The notes beneath the pieces were generated by a model. It had not been told where the DNA came from. It ran no database searches and was given only the letters and a program-made list of their open reading frames with translations. Source: Ectopseudomonas mendocina (lineage in GTDB: Bacteria; Pseudomonadota; Gammaproteobacteria; Pseudomonadales; Pseudomonadaceae). Taken from it: 64,000 nucleotides of DNA. A program made the translations under genes and the position numbers. Shown here piece after piece: positions 9,620-16,903 of the stretch (position 1 is the stretch's first letter; each line of letters begins with the position of its first letter). The DNA is taken from positions 165,172 through 229,171 of the forward strand of contig NZ_JADTQG010000009.1 of NCBI RefSeq assembly GCF_016008875.1, in the 5' to 3' direction.

Positions 9620-9934
9620 CTAGTGGGCGTGCGCTGCCCGAACGTGGAACACGGCCTGAAGCAGTCGCATTCCATCGTCGTCCGGGCCGATCGGGGTGAG
9701 CATGACCCACCACGACGATGCCGTCGGACTGTGCAAGGTGTAGCTGTATTGCGGCAGATCGATGCCTGGAGGCTGCCGGAATATCGCGTCGTAACACTGA
9801 TAGCACGGGTTCATCGCCTTGCCTGGGCTCACCTCGACCAGTTCCACGTCGACGCCGGTGTGGCCTTCCCAACTGACGCGCCACGAGTGGCCAAGACCCT
9901 TCTGCAGGTCTTCCTGGCTCGGGATGTCGCTCAT
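9620..9934 (-). CDS. DUF6916-like small protein
   Basis: 104 residues. The pattern GHSWRVSWEG near the start, VELVEVSPGKAM, AIFRQPPGIDLPQYSYTLHSP and a final MRLLQAVFHVR matches the DUF6916-type proteins that accompany tail-collar genes. No signal peptide or membrane segment is seen. Its ATG overlaps the stop codon of the acetyltransferase gene (ATGA), and the collar gene follows 62 bases downstream, so the three are probably one transcript. No biochemical role is established for the family; a chaperone or assembly partner of the collar protein is a guess from gene pairing. Confidence 0.65.
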   Translation of the reverse strand: MSDIPSQEDLQKGLGHSWRVSWEGHTGVDVELVEVSPGKAMNPCYQCYDAIFRQPPGIDLPQYSYTLHSPTASSWWVMLTPIGPDDDGMRLLQAVFHVRAAHAH

Positions 9935-10422
9935 GCGCTCAGCCTCCTGGTTGCGAGGCGGTGCATTTCCAGGTAGACCGGGTCCTGGCGGGTGATGACG
10001 AAGTCGAAGCGCTCGTAAAGGCGGCGAGCCGGGTTGTCCGGCTCGACGTACAGGCGAATGGATTTGTCGGCGGCCTCGGCTTCTTCTATGAGCAGTGACA
10101 GCAGATGCCTGCCTATGCCCAGGCCGCGCCAGGCCGGCAATAGCGAGAGGTCCATCAGGTTGTAGGTGCTGGCGCCACGCAGGATATACAAGCGTCCGAT
10201 AGGGTGCTCGCCGTTGAGCACGATAGAAAAGTCAGCCCCCTGATAGTGCTCCTGATAATGGCGGTGCTGGGCATCGAACTGCTGGGAGAGGAAGGCATCG
10301 ATTGCGGGCTGGGACCAGCCGGTGCGGGCCATTTCCCGGGTGCGCGTGCTCGCATATAGGCTACGCAGGAAGCTCAGGTCGGCCTCTTCGATGGGACGAA
10401 AACGCAAGTCGGTGAAACGCAT
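9931..10422 (-). CDS. GNAT-family N-acetyltransferase
   Basis: 163 residues with the full GNAT fold: an N-terminal strand RFRPIEEADLSFLRSLY, a central LMDLSLLPAWRGLGIGRHLL containing the acetyl-CoA pyrophosphate-binding motif RGLGIG, and a late YVEPDNPARRLYERFDF, the usual Asn-containing segment before the last strand. It transfers an acetyl group from acetyl-CoA to an unknown amine. It is the first gene of a three-gene run (GNAT, DUF6916, collar) with ATGA coupling to the second gene. GNAT genes are recurrent partners of tail-collar genes, so the substrate may be one of these proteins; this is inference. A 156-bp gap separates it from the sulfotransferase gene upstream. Confidence 0.85.
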   Translation of the reverse strand: MRFTDLRFRPIEEADLSFLRSLYASTRTREMARTGWSQPAIDAFLSQQFDAQHRHYQEHYQGADFSIVLNGEHPIGRLYILRGASTYNLMDLSLLPAWRGLGIGRHLLSLLIEEAEAADKSIRLYVEPDNPARRLYERFDFVITRQDPVYLEMHRLATRRLSA

Positions 10423-10578
10423 GGCGCGGGGGGCTTCCTAAGTGTGCTTCCGTGCTTCGGATGCGGGCCGTATTGTTGTGCCTCTATGCGAATATCAGGT
10501 CGGAGCCTAGCCTAAATTTGTAGTCGATCGCTACCGTTCTGATGGACGGTAATCTCATTTTTGAGTTTTTCGGGAACT

Positions 10579-11568
10579 TTATTTTTCTCGCTTGGTCTGG
10601 CGCCAGTTTTCCAGCGTGCGGTAGGCGTCGCCCGTATAGGCTTCTACGGTTTCTCGCAGGGTACTGTCGGCAGCTTCCTGTTTGCTCCTGGTGTCGGTGC
10701 TGAATGCTTGCGAGGGCTGCTTGGCATCGGCCTTCGCTGTTGCACGCAGCCTCGACAGGTCTTCATCACGCACACCCAAAATGGGCGCCAGCCGTTCCCA
10801 GCAAATGCTTGGCAACTCCTGGTAGTTCACTGCCACCGCGCCACGCTCTTGGCAGAGCGCCAATCCTTGCCGGAGGATGGCGCCAACCGTGCCGCTGGTG
10901 TACTCGGCTGGTGTCAGGCGCAACGCTTGCTCTGTTGGCATATCCAGCGCGGATGGACCCAGCAGCCCTGGCACTCGGTGCATGCCCGGCTGGCGCAACT
11001 GGGAAACGACGATTTCCAGCGGGTCGCGGTAGAGGAACAACCGTGGCACGTCCGGGTACAAGGCCAGCAGCATGGGCGCCTCGAACACGTTCCAGGCGTC
11101 GAGCTTGATGAACAGTCGCTGTTCGTTGCCGCTCCGTCGTTGCCCATAGGCCGATAGCAGCGCTGCGAGCCAGGCGGATTGCCGGGGGGCGACCCGTGAG
11201 TCCAGTCGGTGGGCACGCAGGAGGCTGTCCAGCGGGGGCGGCTCTGAGAGCACTATGTTGCCTTCCAGTGCCGCCAGCATCTGCGCCATCAGCGTCGATC
11301 CGCAGCGTGAGGCATGAAAGATAAAGGCACTGGGCGCCAGTCCCGGGCTCGCCGTTTGCCACGCCAGCAGTGCATCCAGCCCGGTTCGACGGCGAAAGGC
11401 TTGGTTGAAGGGCAGGCGTAGCGCCTGTTCGACATCGTCGCGAAAGAACGGGCGAGTCAGTCGCTGCTCGCCGAACCAGCACCAGTCGACTTGCCACTGG
11501 CCGTCCACCTGCCAGATGCGAATCGGCAACCAGCCATGGAAGTCCTGCTCGGGAGTCAGACACGCCAT
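10579..11568 (-). CDS. PAPS-dependent sulfotransferase-family protein
   Basis: 329 residues from the ATG at 11568. An ATG at 11580 would add four residues but leaves almost no room for its ribosome site. Both PAPS-binding signatures are visible: FHASRCGSTLMAQML, the 5'-phosphosulfate loop, and FLYRDPLEIVVSQL, the 3'-phosphate motif. About 90 residues precede the first motif, beginning near LTPEQDFHGWLPIRIWQ. The family moves sulfate from PAPS to hydroxyl or amine groups on small molecules, sugars or tyrosine. The gene overlaps the end of the Asp/Asn hydroxylase gene, so the two are translationally coupled; a hydroxylase followed by a sulfotransferase would fit modification of one target. The real substrate is unknown. 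Confidence 0.8.
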   Translation of the reverse strand: MACLTPEQDFHGWLPIRIWQVDGQWQVDWCWFGEQRLTRPFFRDDVEQALRLPFNQAFRRRTGLDALLAWQTASPGLAPSAFIFHASRCGSTLMAQMLAALEGNIVLSEPPPLDSLLRAHRLDSRVAPRQSAWLAALLSAYGQRRSGNEQRLFIKLDAWNVFEAPMLLALYPDVPRLFLYRDPLEIVVSQLRQPGMHRVPGLLGPSALDMPTEQALRLTPAEYTSGTVGAILRQGLALCQERGAVAVNYQELPSICWERLAPILGVRDEDLSRLRATAKADAKQPSQAFSTDTRSKQEAADSTLRETVEAYTGDAYRTLENWRQTKREK

Positions 11569-12356
11569 TGCTCGTTCCATGTCCTTTTGCCCTGGCGCAT
11601 CGCGCTTTTGACATCGCTGGTGGAGAAGTCCATTCCCAGATCGTGCGCCAGGCGAACGACCTCCTCGCAGAAAAGGTGTGCGTCGGTAATCGTGCGCAGG
11701 CGCTCGGCCAGGGCAGCATCGCGCGTGACCCGCTCGCGGAAGGCGGCGAAGGCCAGCTCTGCCGTCCCTGGTAGCAGCGCCGGGGTGTTCGCGAGACCGG
11801 CTGCCACCTGCTGCAGCAGCCAGGGATTGGGTTGGCAGTCCAGCACCAGATGAACGCGCACCCCAGGCCCTGGATTGTCTACCCGATGCGGCCTGGACAG
11901 ATCGATGAACCAGCATTCGCCCGGCTTCATGGGCACCTGCAGGCCGTCGACGAGAAACTCCACTCCCGGAGGGCTGAGCAGAGGGACATGCAATCGCATG
12001 TCTGCATCGGGCTGGCCGAGGTCGGGGTCGCAGTGTTCGTGAATGCGAGCGCCAGCGCCGAGTCGCAGAAGGCGTGCGCTGCGAATGGTGGTCTGGAACA
12101 GGGCGAGCACGGCATGCCAGGCTGTCTCGTCTTGCCACCATTCGCTCGGCACGGGCGCGCCCTGTCCCGGTGCGAGTGGTAAAAGTGCGTCCTGCGGGGT
12201 GATCAGCGCGACGCCGCTCCATTCACCTTCGTAATAACCGGTGTTGAAGTGATGTTGCCAGGCGTCGTCAGCAATCGTGCCGAGCGCCTCCAGCAGTGCG
12301 GGTAATTGAGGCGCCAGGGGCAGGCGGGAGCATCGAGGTAAGGTGTCCTGGCTCAT
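11556..12356 (-). CDS. Aspartyl/asparaginyl beta-hydroxylase-like protein with C-terminal Nif11-like domain
   Basis: 266 residues, started at ATG 12356 behind AAGGATG; the frame is open 20 codons further but without a ribosome site. Residues about 25-175 are a 2-oxoglutarate/Fe(II) oxygenase of the aspartyl hydroxylase type: RIHEHCDPD (His108), MRLHVPLL, then ECWFIDLSRPHRVDN (His157) and GVRVHLVLD (Arg167). Residues about 199-252 form a second domain, AFAAFRERVTRDAALAERL through EEVVRLAHDLGMDFSTSDVK, with the spacing and residues of Nif11-type leader domains known from RiPP precursors. Family hydroxylases modify Asp/Asn side chains in proteins. The fused leader-like domain is unusual and suggests docking to other members of this locus. 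It lies 14 bases after the M50-HlyD stop and overlaps the sulfotransferase gene. Confidence 0.8.
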   Translation of the reverse strand: MSQDTLPRCSRLPLAPQLPALLEALGTIADDAWQHHFNTGYYEGEWSGVALITPQDALLPLAPGQGAPVPSEWWQDETAWHAVLALFQTTIRSARLLRLGAGARIHEHCDPDLGQPDADMRLHVPLLSPPGVEFLVDGLQVPMKPGECWFIDLSRPHRVDNPGPGVRVHLVLDCQPNPWLLQQVAAGLANTPALLPGTAELAFAAFRERVTRDAALAERLRTITDAHLFCEEVVRLAHDLGMDFSTSDVKSAMRQGKRTWNEQWRV

Positions 12357-12370
12357 GTCGCATCCTTGTC

Positions 12371-14464
12371 TTAAAAACCGCTTTCCCTTACCCCAAGTGC
12401 CGCGATCCGCCGCCATGCCGCGCCTAGCAGCGACTGCCGTTCACCCTCCAGTACCACCATGCCGCGCAGCGGGTGATCGGGGTGGACGCCGTCATCCAGC
12501 AGTGTCAGGCGTACGCCATATTGCGCCTGTACGGGCTCGGCGCGCTGCTGGGCGTCGCGCCTCACGGCGATGGGGCCGCCGTGGTCGGAGCTGAGCGCTT
12601 CCAGCTCCAGGTAGGGGACGCCGGTTGCGTCCACTTCATTTAGGCGCACTTTCATTGCCTGGCGTGCCGGGTCGTCGGCGATGAAGCGACCGATGCTGCC
12701 CGCTTCGATCCGCCAGAGGCTTTCTTCGGCCAGGTAGCCGCGCAGGCGCAGCCCCGGCTCGACGATCCGGGTCAGCGCTTCTGCAGGGTGCAGCCAACGA
12801 CCTGCGCTCAGGTCGCGTTGCAGGTCGCGCACTACGCCCGACTGCGGCGCACGCAGTTGCAGGCGCTCGCGCTGGGCGGCCAGGCCGCGGTATTCGGCCA
12901 CGGCCTCGGCCAGGCGTTGCTCGAGAATGCCGGCATCGGCCGCCGTTTCGCTGCGTGCGGATTGGCGTCGGAGCTGGAGCTGAAGAATGTCGATCTCGCG
13001 GCGGATGATGGCCTGGCGCGAGTCGAGGTCGGGCGAGTCCAGCTCCAGCAGCAGGTCGCCAGCGGCCACGCTCTGGCCATCCTGCACGTGCACCGCTTTC
13101 AAGCGTGCAGCCACCGGAGCATGCAGGGCGCTGGTGCGCGAGGCTTCGAGCAACGCGGGTACTTCCACCGAGCTGCGCCAGGGCACGATCAATACCAGGA
13201 GCACGACACCCAGACCCAGGCCGGTGATCAGCACCTTGCGCGAGTCGGCCTGTTCACGGCGTTGCCACCATTCCCCCAGCTCACGCCAGATGGGCAGGCC
13301 GATGAACCACAGCAGCTCAACCACCATCAGGAAGATGCCGAGCACCTTGAAGAACAGGTGATAGACCGCCAGCGCGATGCCGAGGAACAGGATCGCGCGC
13401 CATATCCAGGAGCCGTAGCCCCAGATCAGCAGGCGCCGGGTCATGCTAGGCGACCACGGCTCCGGTGCCGGCTCGCCATAGCTGAACAGGGCTTCGCGCA
13501 GGCGCCAGCGACACAGGGCGAAGGCGCGGTTCTGCAGGTTGTCGACGCCCCACAGATCGCTTATCAGGAAGTAGCCATCGAAGCGCATGAAGGGATTGAG
13601 GTTGATCACCAGAGTGGTAATCCAGGTCGCGCTGGCGAGCATGAAGGCCGAAGTGCGCAGGGGGCCGTCCGGCAGCAATGACCAGGCCAGCAGCGCCAGC
13701 ACCGCCAGCAGCAGTTCAGCGAGCACGCCGCCGGCACCGATCAGCAGTCGCGAGCGCCGGTCGCGCACACGCCAGGCATCGCTGACGTCGGTATAGAACA
13801 TCGGCAACAGGACCATGAACGCCAGCCCCATGCTCTGCACCCGACAGCCAGCGCGTTTGGCCATGAAGGCGTGACCGAACTCGTGACAGAGCTTGGCGAA
13901 GGTCAGCGCGATGCCGAACGCCAGGGCACCACCCAGGCTGAACAGGTGGGGGAAGGTGGCGAGAAAGCGTTGCCAGTCGCGCAGCACCAGGAACAGGCCC
14001 AGCGCGAAAACCAGCGGCAGCCCCCAGCGCAGCAGCCAGGGGCCGCGGCGTTCGAGCACCGGCCAGGCGCGATTGAGGAAAGGATCGGGGCGCCACAGTG
14101 GAATGCGGAAGAACAGGTACTGGTGCAGCACCCGCTTCCACGGACTCTGGCGCTGGGCGGCGGCCTTCATGGCGTAGCTGGCGCGCTGCTTGTCGTCCTG
14201 CGCCGCGATCAGGTCATGGCTGCCGAGAAAGCGCAGCATGTCCTCGAGTTCCGCCTCGCCCAGGGGCAGGCCAGGCTCGGCGTTGGCTGCGGCCAGCACA
14301 CGTTGCGGCTCGCCCAGCGTCCAGTGGCGAAGCAGGCGCACGGCGGCGGCTCCGAGCTTGAAGTAGCGGCCACGTAGCGGATCGGCCAGCGTCCATTGCG
14401 GTGCGCCGTCCAGGCCGGGTTCGGCGGGCGACAGCTGCAGGTCGGGCCGCAGGGCGGGCAGCAT
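12371..14464 (-). CDS. M50 zinc-peptidase / HlyD-adaptor fusion membrane protein
   Basis: 697 residues. Residues about 20-90 (LADPLRGRYFKLGAAAVRLL and on) look like a small PqqD/RRE-type winged helix. Membrane segments follow, with HEFGH at 194-198 as the HExxH zinc site and NLNPFMRFDGY (Asp296) as the second M50 motif. After further membrane helices to about 430, a HlyD-like half begins: LHAPVAARLKAVHVQDGQSV (barrel-sandwich), a helical hairpin to about 540, then beta-barrel strands. Such putative peptide zinc metalloproteases are known near peptide and RiPP export genes. It shares TGATG with the end of the GAF-HlyD gene and follows two further adaptor genes. Likely roles are intramembrane cleavage and bridging of the periplasm; the substrate is unproven. 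Confidence 0.85.
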   Translation of the reverse strand: MLPALRPDLQLSPAEPGLDGAPQWTLADPLRGRYFKLGAAAVRLLRHWTLGEPQRVLAAANAEPGLPLGEAELEDMLRFLGSHDLIAAQDDKQRASYAMKAAAQRQSPWKRVLHQYLFFRIPLWRPDPFLNRAWPVLERRGPWLLRWGLPLVFALGLFLVLRDWQRFLATFPHLFSLGGALAFGIALTFAKLCHEFGHAFMAKRAGCRVQSMGLAFMVLLPMFYTDVSDAWRVRDRRSRLLIGAGGVLAELLLAVLALLAWSLLPDGPLRTSAFMLASATWITTLVINLNPFMRFDGYFLISDLWGVDNLQNRAFALCRWRLREALFSYGEPAPEPWSPSMTRRLLIWGYGSWIWRAILFLGIALAVYHLFFKVLGIFLMVVELLWFIGLPIWRELGEWWQRREQADSRKVLITGLGLGVVLLVLIVPWRSSVEVPALLEASRTSALHAPVAARLKAVHVQDGQSVAAGDLLLELDSPDLDSRQAIIRREIDILQLQLRRQSARSETAADAGILEQRLAEAVAEYRGLAAQRERLQLRAPQSGVVRDLQRDLSAGRWLHPAEALTRIVEPGLRLRGYLAEESLWRIEAGSIGRFIADDPARQAMKVRLNEVDATGVPYLELEALSSDHGGPIAVRRDAQQRAEPVQAQYGVRLTLLDDGVHPDHPLRGMVVLEGERQSLLGAAWRRIAALGVRESGF

Positions 14465-15783
14465 CAGAAACCCAGGCTCTGGCGAGCGGCGGCCAGCGGC
14501 CGGCGCAGCAGGTAATAGGCCAGCGGTGCGCGATCACCGAACAGCTTGGCAGTGCCGCGCAGGCCAATGCGCGGCGGGGTCTCGACGAAGCGCGCATCGA
14601 GACGGTAGGCCAACTGACCGGCGGCGGTGCTCTGCGCCTCGTAGGCGGAGCGCTCCAGCAGGGCCTGGTGACGATTGAGTGGGTCGCTGTCGAGAAACAG
14701 CGCCACTTCTGCACCAGGTTCCAGGGCAATGGCGTCACCTACGGGGAGTTCGATGCGCAGTTCGGCCTGGCTGGGATCGGCGATCTGCATCAGCCGCTCG
14801 CCAGTTTGCACCGGCTTGCCGGTCAGGCGTTCGGCATCGGCGAACACGGCGATGCCTGCGCGCTCGGCGCGCACTTCGCTGCGTGCCAGCAGTTGCCTGG
14901 CATAGTCGCGTTCGGCGCGCTTCTGCTCGACGCGAGCGGCCAGCAGATCGAGACGGGCGCTGGATTCTGCATCGGCGAAGGCGCGCTGGGTATTGGCCTT
15001 GAGTTCGGCTTCGGCCACGCCAAGGGCACGCTCGGCCACATCGGCCTGGGCCTTGAGGCTGGTGCCATCGAAGCGCACCAGCAGGTCGCCGGCAGCAACG
15101 CTCTGGTTGGGCTTGACCAGGAACTCGGCGATCACCCCGTCCAGCGGTGCGGCGACCACTCGACCGCCCAGCGGGACGACTTCGGCAGGCGCCAGCACCG
15201 ACTGGCGCACCGGAATCAGCAGCAATAGCGATAGCGCGGCGGCAACCGCCAGCAACTTGCGGCGCGGCCAGCGCATGCGCCATGGCTTGCGCGGCTGCAG
15301 TGCCAGCCAGGCGTGGGCGTAGGTGTCGGCCAGTTGCCTGAGCAGCGACTGCTCGGCCTCACTGAATGGCAGATCGCGGGCCAGCCACAGGCCACCGAAG
15401 GTCTCGCCACCGCGGTTCTTCAGGGGCAACCAGTAGGCATGCGGGGCGGACAGGCTGTTCATGTCCAGGCGCGTCTGCTCGTCCAGGTGCGCCGGGTCGA
15501 CAGCGTGGCCCTCGTCGAGCTGACCATGAGCGAGTAGTGTCGAGGCGGCACGTTCTACAAACGCGACGAAGGGCGCATTGGCCTCCACCACACTGATGCC
15601 GGTCAGGGCCTGCACCTTGCCGGCGATCAGCAGGGCGGCGTGGCGAAAGCCGAACAGCGCCTGGCCGTCGTTGACCATGGTGAAGGCCAGTTGCTCGATG
15701 CTGCCGGCTTTGCGAGCCTGCTGCTCCAGCCCGAGGAACAGGGCGAATACCCGTTCGGCCGTGCCGGGCAGCGGCGCGTTCAT
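14464..15783 (-). CDS. GAF domain / HlyD-family periplasmic adaptor fusion
   Basis: 439 residues. The N-terminal 165 or so read as a cytoplasmic GAF-like sensor (AFTMVNDGQALFGFRHAALL, later YWLPLKNRGGETFGGLWLA). A single membrane helix follows at about 175-192 (LLAVAAALSLLLLIPV). The periplasmic part has the HlyD barrel-sandwich start VVAAPLDGVIAEFLVKPNQ, a helical hairpin rich in Ala/Glu/Arg, the returning half ERAGIAVFADAERLTGKPV, and adaptor beta-barrel strands. GAF folds usually bind small ligands or tune activity, so export may be gated. It overlaps the upstream adaptor gene by ATGA and the downstream M50 gene by TGATG, indicating tight stoichiometric expression. Confidence 0.85.
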   Translation of the reverse strand: MNAPLPGTAERVFALFLGLEQQARKAGSIEQLAFTMVNDGQALFGFRHAALLIAGKVQALTGISVVEANAPFVAFVERAASTLLAHGQLDEGHAVDPAHLDEQTRLDMNSLSAPHAYWLPLKNRGGETFGGLWLARDLPFSEAEQSLLRQLADTYAHAWLALQPRKPWRMRWPRRKLLAVAAALSLLLLIPVRQSVLAPAEVVPLGGRVVAAPLDGVIAEFLVKPNQSVAAGDLLVRFDGTSLKAQADVAERALGVAEAELKANTQRAFADAESSARLDLLAARVEQKRAERDYARQLLARSEVRAERAGIAVFADAERLTGKPVQTGERLMQIADPSQAELRIELPVGDAIALEPGAEVALFLDSDPLNRHQALLERSAYEAQSTAAGQLAYRLDARFVETPPRIGLRGTAKLFGDRAPLAYYLLRRPLAAARQSLGF

Positions 15784-16562
15784 TCCGTCACCTGGAACTG
15801 TGCAGTACCGCTCATGCCGGCGAGCAGGCCCTGGGCATCGTCGGGCAGGCTACCGATCAGTAGCAGTGTCTGGCTGCCTTCATCGATTCGCGCGCCGATG
15901 CGCTTGACCTTGGCCTTGAGCGGCGTGCTGGTCTCGTCGGGAATGAAGTCGAAGGTCTGGCCTGGCTCCAGGCGACTGAGCCAGGCAGATGGCACCAGCA
16001 GGTAGATTTCCAGCGTGCCGTTATCCACCACTTCCAGCAGCGGTGCGCCACTGGCGACGCTCTCGTGGGGCTGTGCACGGCGCAGTACCACGCGGCCATT
16101 GAACGGGGCGGTGACGCTGCAACGCTTCACCTGCACCTGATAGACCTGGGTTTCCGCTTGGGCCTGGGCTTGCCGCGCTTCGGCCAGGGCCACCTCAAAG
16201 CGGCCGACGGAGTTGAGCGCAGCCAGTTGCTTCTTGTGGTTCAGCTCTTCACGGGTGGCGCGGGCGGCGGCCTGGGCGGCGTTAAGCTGGGCCTGATACG
16301 CGCTGCAGTCGAAGCGCGCCAGTACGTCCCCCTTGTTGAAATCCTGACCATCGCTGAACGGCATTTCGGTGATGCGGCCGGGCAGCTCGCTGGACAACAC
16401 GGCCTGGTTGCGCGCACGCAGCACACCGCGCACCTGGCGTTCGCCGGTCTGCGTGGCGCTGGGGGCCAGCGATTCGAGCAGCGGGTCGTCGGCCAGAAGT
16501 GAAGCGCTGAACCCGCAGGACACCAGGCCGGCGAACAGGAGGAAAAGGGTGTTTCGCGGCAT
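15780..16562 (-). CDS. Periplasmic adaptor subunit (RND/MFP type, short)
   Basis: 260 residues with a Sec-type signal (LFLLFAGLVSCGFSASLLAD). The mature protein starts with VRGVLRARNQAVLSSELPG and carries both barrel-sandwich halves, GRITEMPFSDGQDFNKGDVL and VTAPFNGRVVLRRAQP, around a short helical hairpin, then one beta-barrel domain to the end. Usual RND adaptors are about 350-400 residues, so the membrane-proximal domain is reduced. It is the first gene of a coupled adaptor operon (adaptor, GAF-HlyD, M50-HlyD). No inner-membrane pump is encoded beside it, which is unusual because MFP proteins normally pair with an RND, ABC or MFS transporter. Confidence 0.85.
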   Translation of the reverse strand: MPRNTLFLLFAGLVSCGFSASLLADDPLLESLAPSATQTGERQVRGVLRARNQAVLSSELPGRITEMPFSDGQDFNKGDVLARFDCSAYQAQLNAAQAAARATREELNHKKQLAALNSVGRFEVALAEARQAQAQAETQVYQVQVKRCSVTAPFNGRVVLRRAQPHESVASGAPLLEVVDNGTLEIYLLVPSAWLSRLEPGQTFDFIPDETSTPLKAKVKRIGARIDEGSQTLLLIGSLPDDAQGLLAGMSGTAQFQVTE

Positions 16563-16735
16563 GAGATACGTCCTTGCATAAGGTCAGCGCAGTCTACGGC
16601 AGAACTCGATCATGGCAAATTGGCCGTAATGATGCATCGCTATGGTGCAGGGTATCGACTCTGGTGCGCGGGCGGGCCTGCTTCTGGTGCGTTGGCTGTC
16701 TGGCCAGCCTAGCTGATAGGGTGAACACACGAATG

Positions 16736-16795
16736 TGTAGGAGCGAATTCATTCGCGATCTGGTCGCTAATTTCGCGGATAAATCCGCTCCTACA
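16736..16795. repeat. REP-like palindromic repeat
   Basis: The element starts TGTAGGAGCG and ends with the inverted arm CGCTCCTACA, with a second nested pair (ATTCGCG and CGCGGAT) inside. This TGTAGGAGCGNNTTNNTTCGCG pattern is a common Pseudomonas intergenic REP family. A fragment of the same class (TGTAGGAGCGGCT) lies near 57366 beside ureB. Confidence 0.75.
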
Positions 16796-16850
16796 AGAGC
16801 CAGCCGTCCTGTGAGCGGACGGTGTGTGCGTTTCATGCAATTGCCCTGAC

Positions 16851-16866
16851 TGGCATAAGTCTTGCG
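16851..16866 (+). promoter_or_regulatory. Possible sigma-54 (-24/-12) promoter
   Basis: TGGCATAAGTCTTGCG has the GG and GC dinucleotides separated by ten bases, as sigma-54 sites require, with three mismatches to the consensus TGGCACGRNNNTTGCW. It lies 38 bases before the GTG start at 16904. No enhancer-binding protein gene is next to it, so the call is tentative. Confidence 0.35.
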
Positions 16867-16903
16867 CTGCACAGACCATCGTCCAGGCTAGCAGGAGGCC
16901 GCC

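Larger units (their letters stand above)
16563..16903. other. 341-bp divergent intergenic region between adaptor operon and transglutaminase operon
   Basis: This gap separates two divergently transcribed operons and must hold promoters for both. It contains a REP-like palindrome (16736-16795) and a possible sigma-54 element close to the plus-strand operon (16851-16866). I see no credible coding region or RNA gene; the short open frames here have no family resemblance. Confidence 0.6.

Noticed and set aside
10532..10551. TACCGT/ACGGTA hairpin as terminator of the sulfotransferase gene
   Set aside because: Only six base pairs and no T-run on the minus strand.
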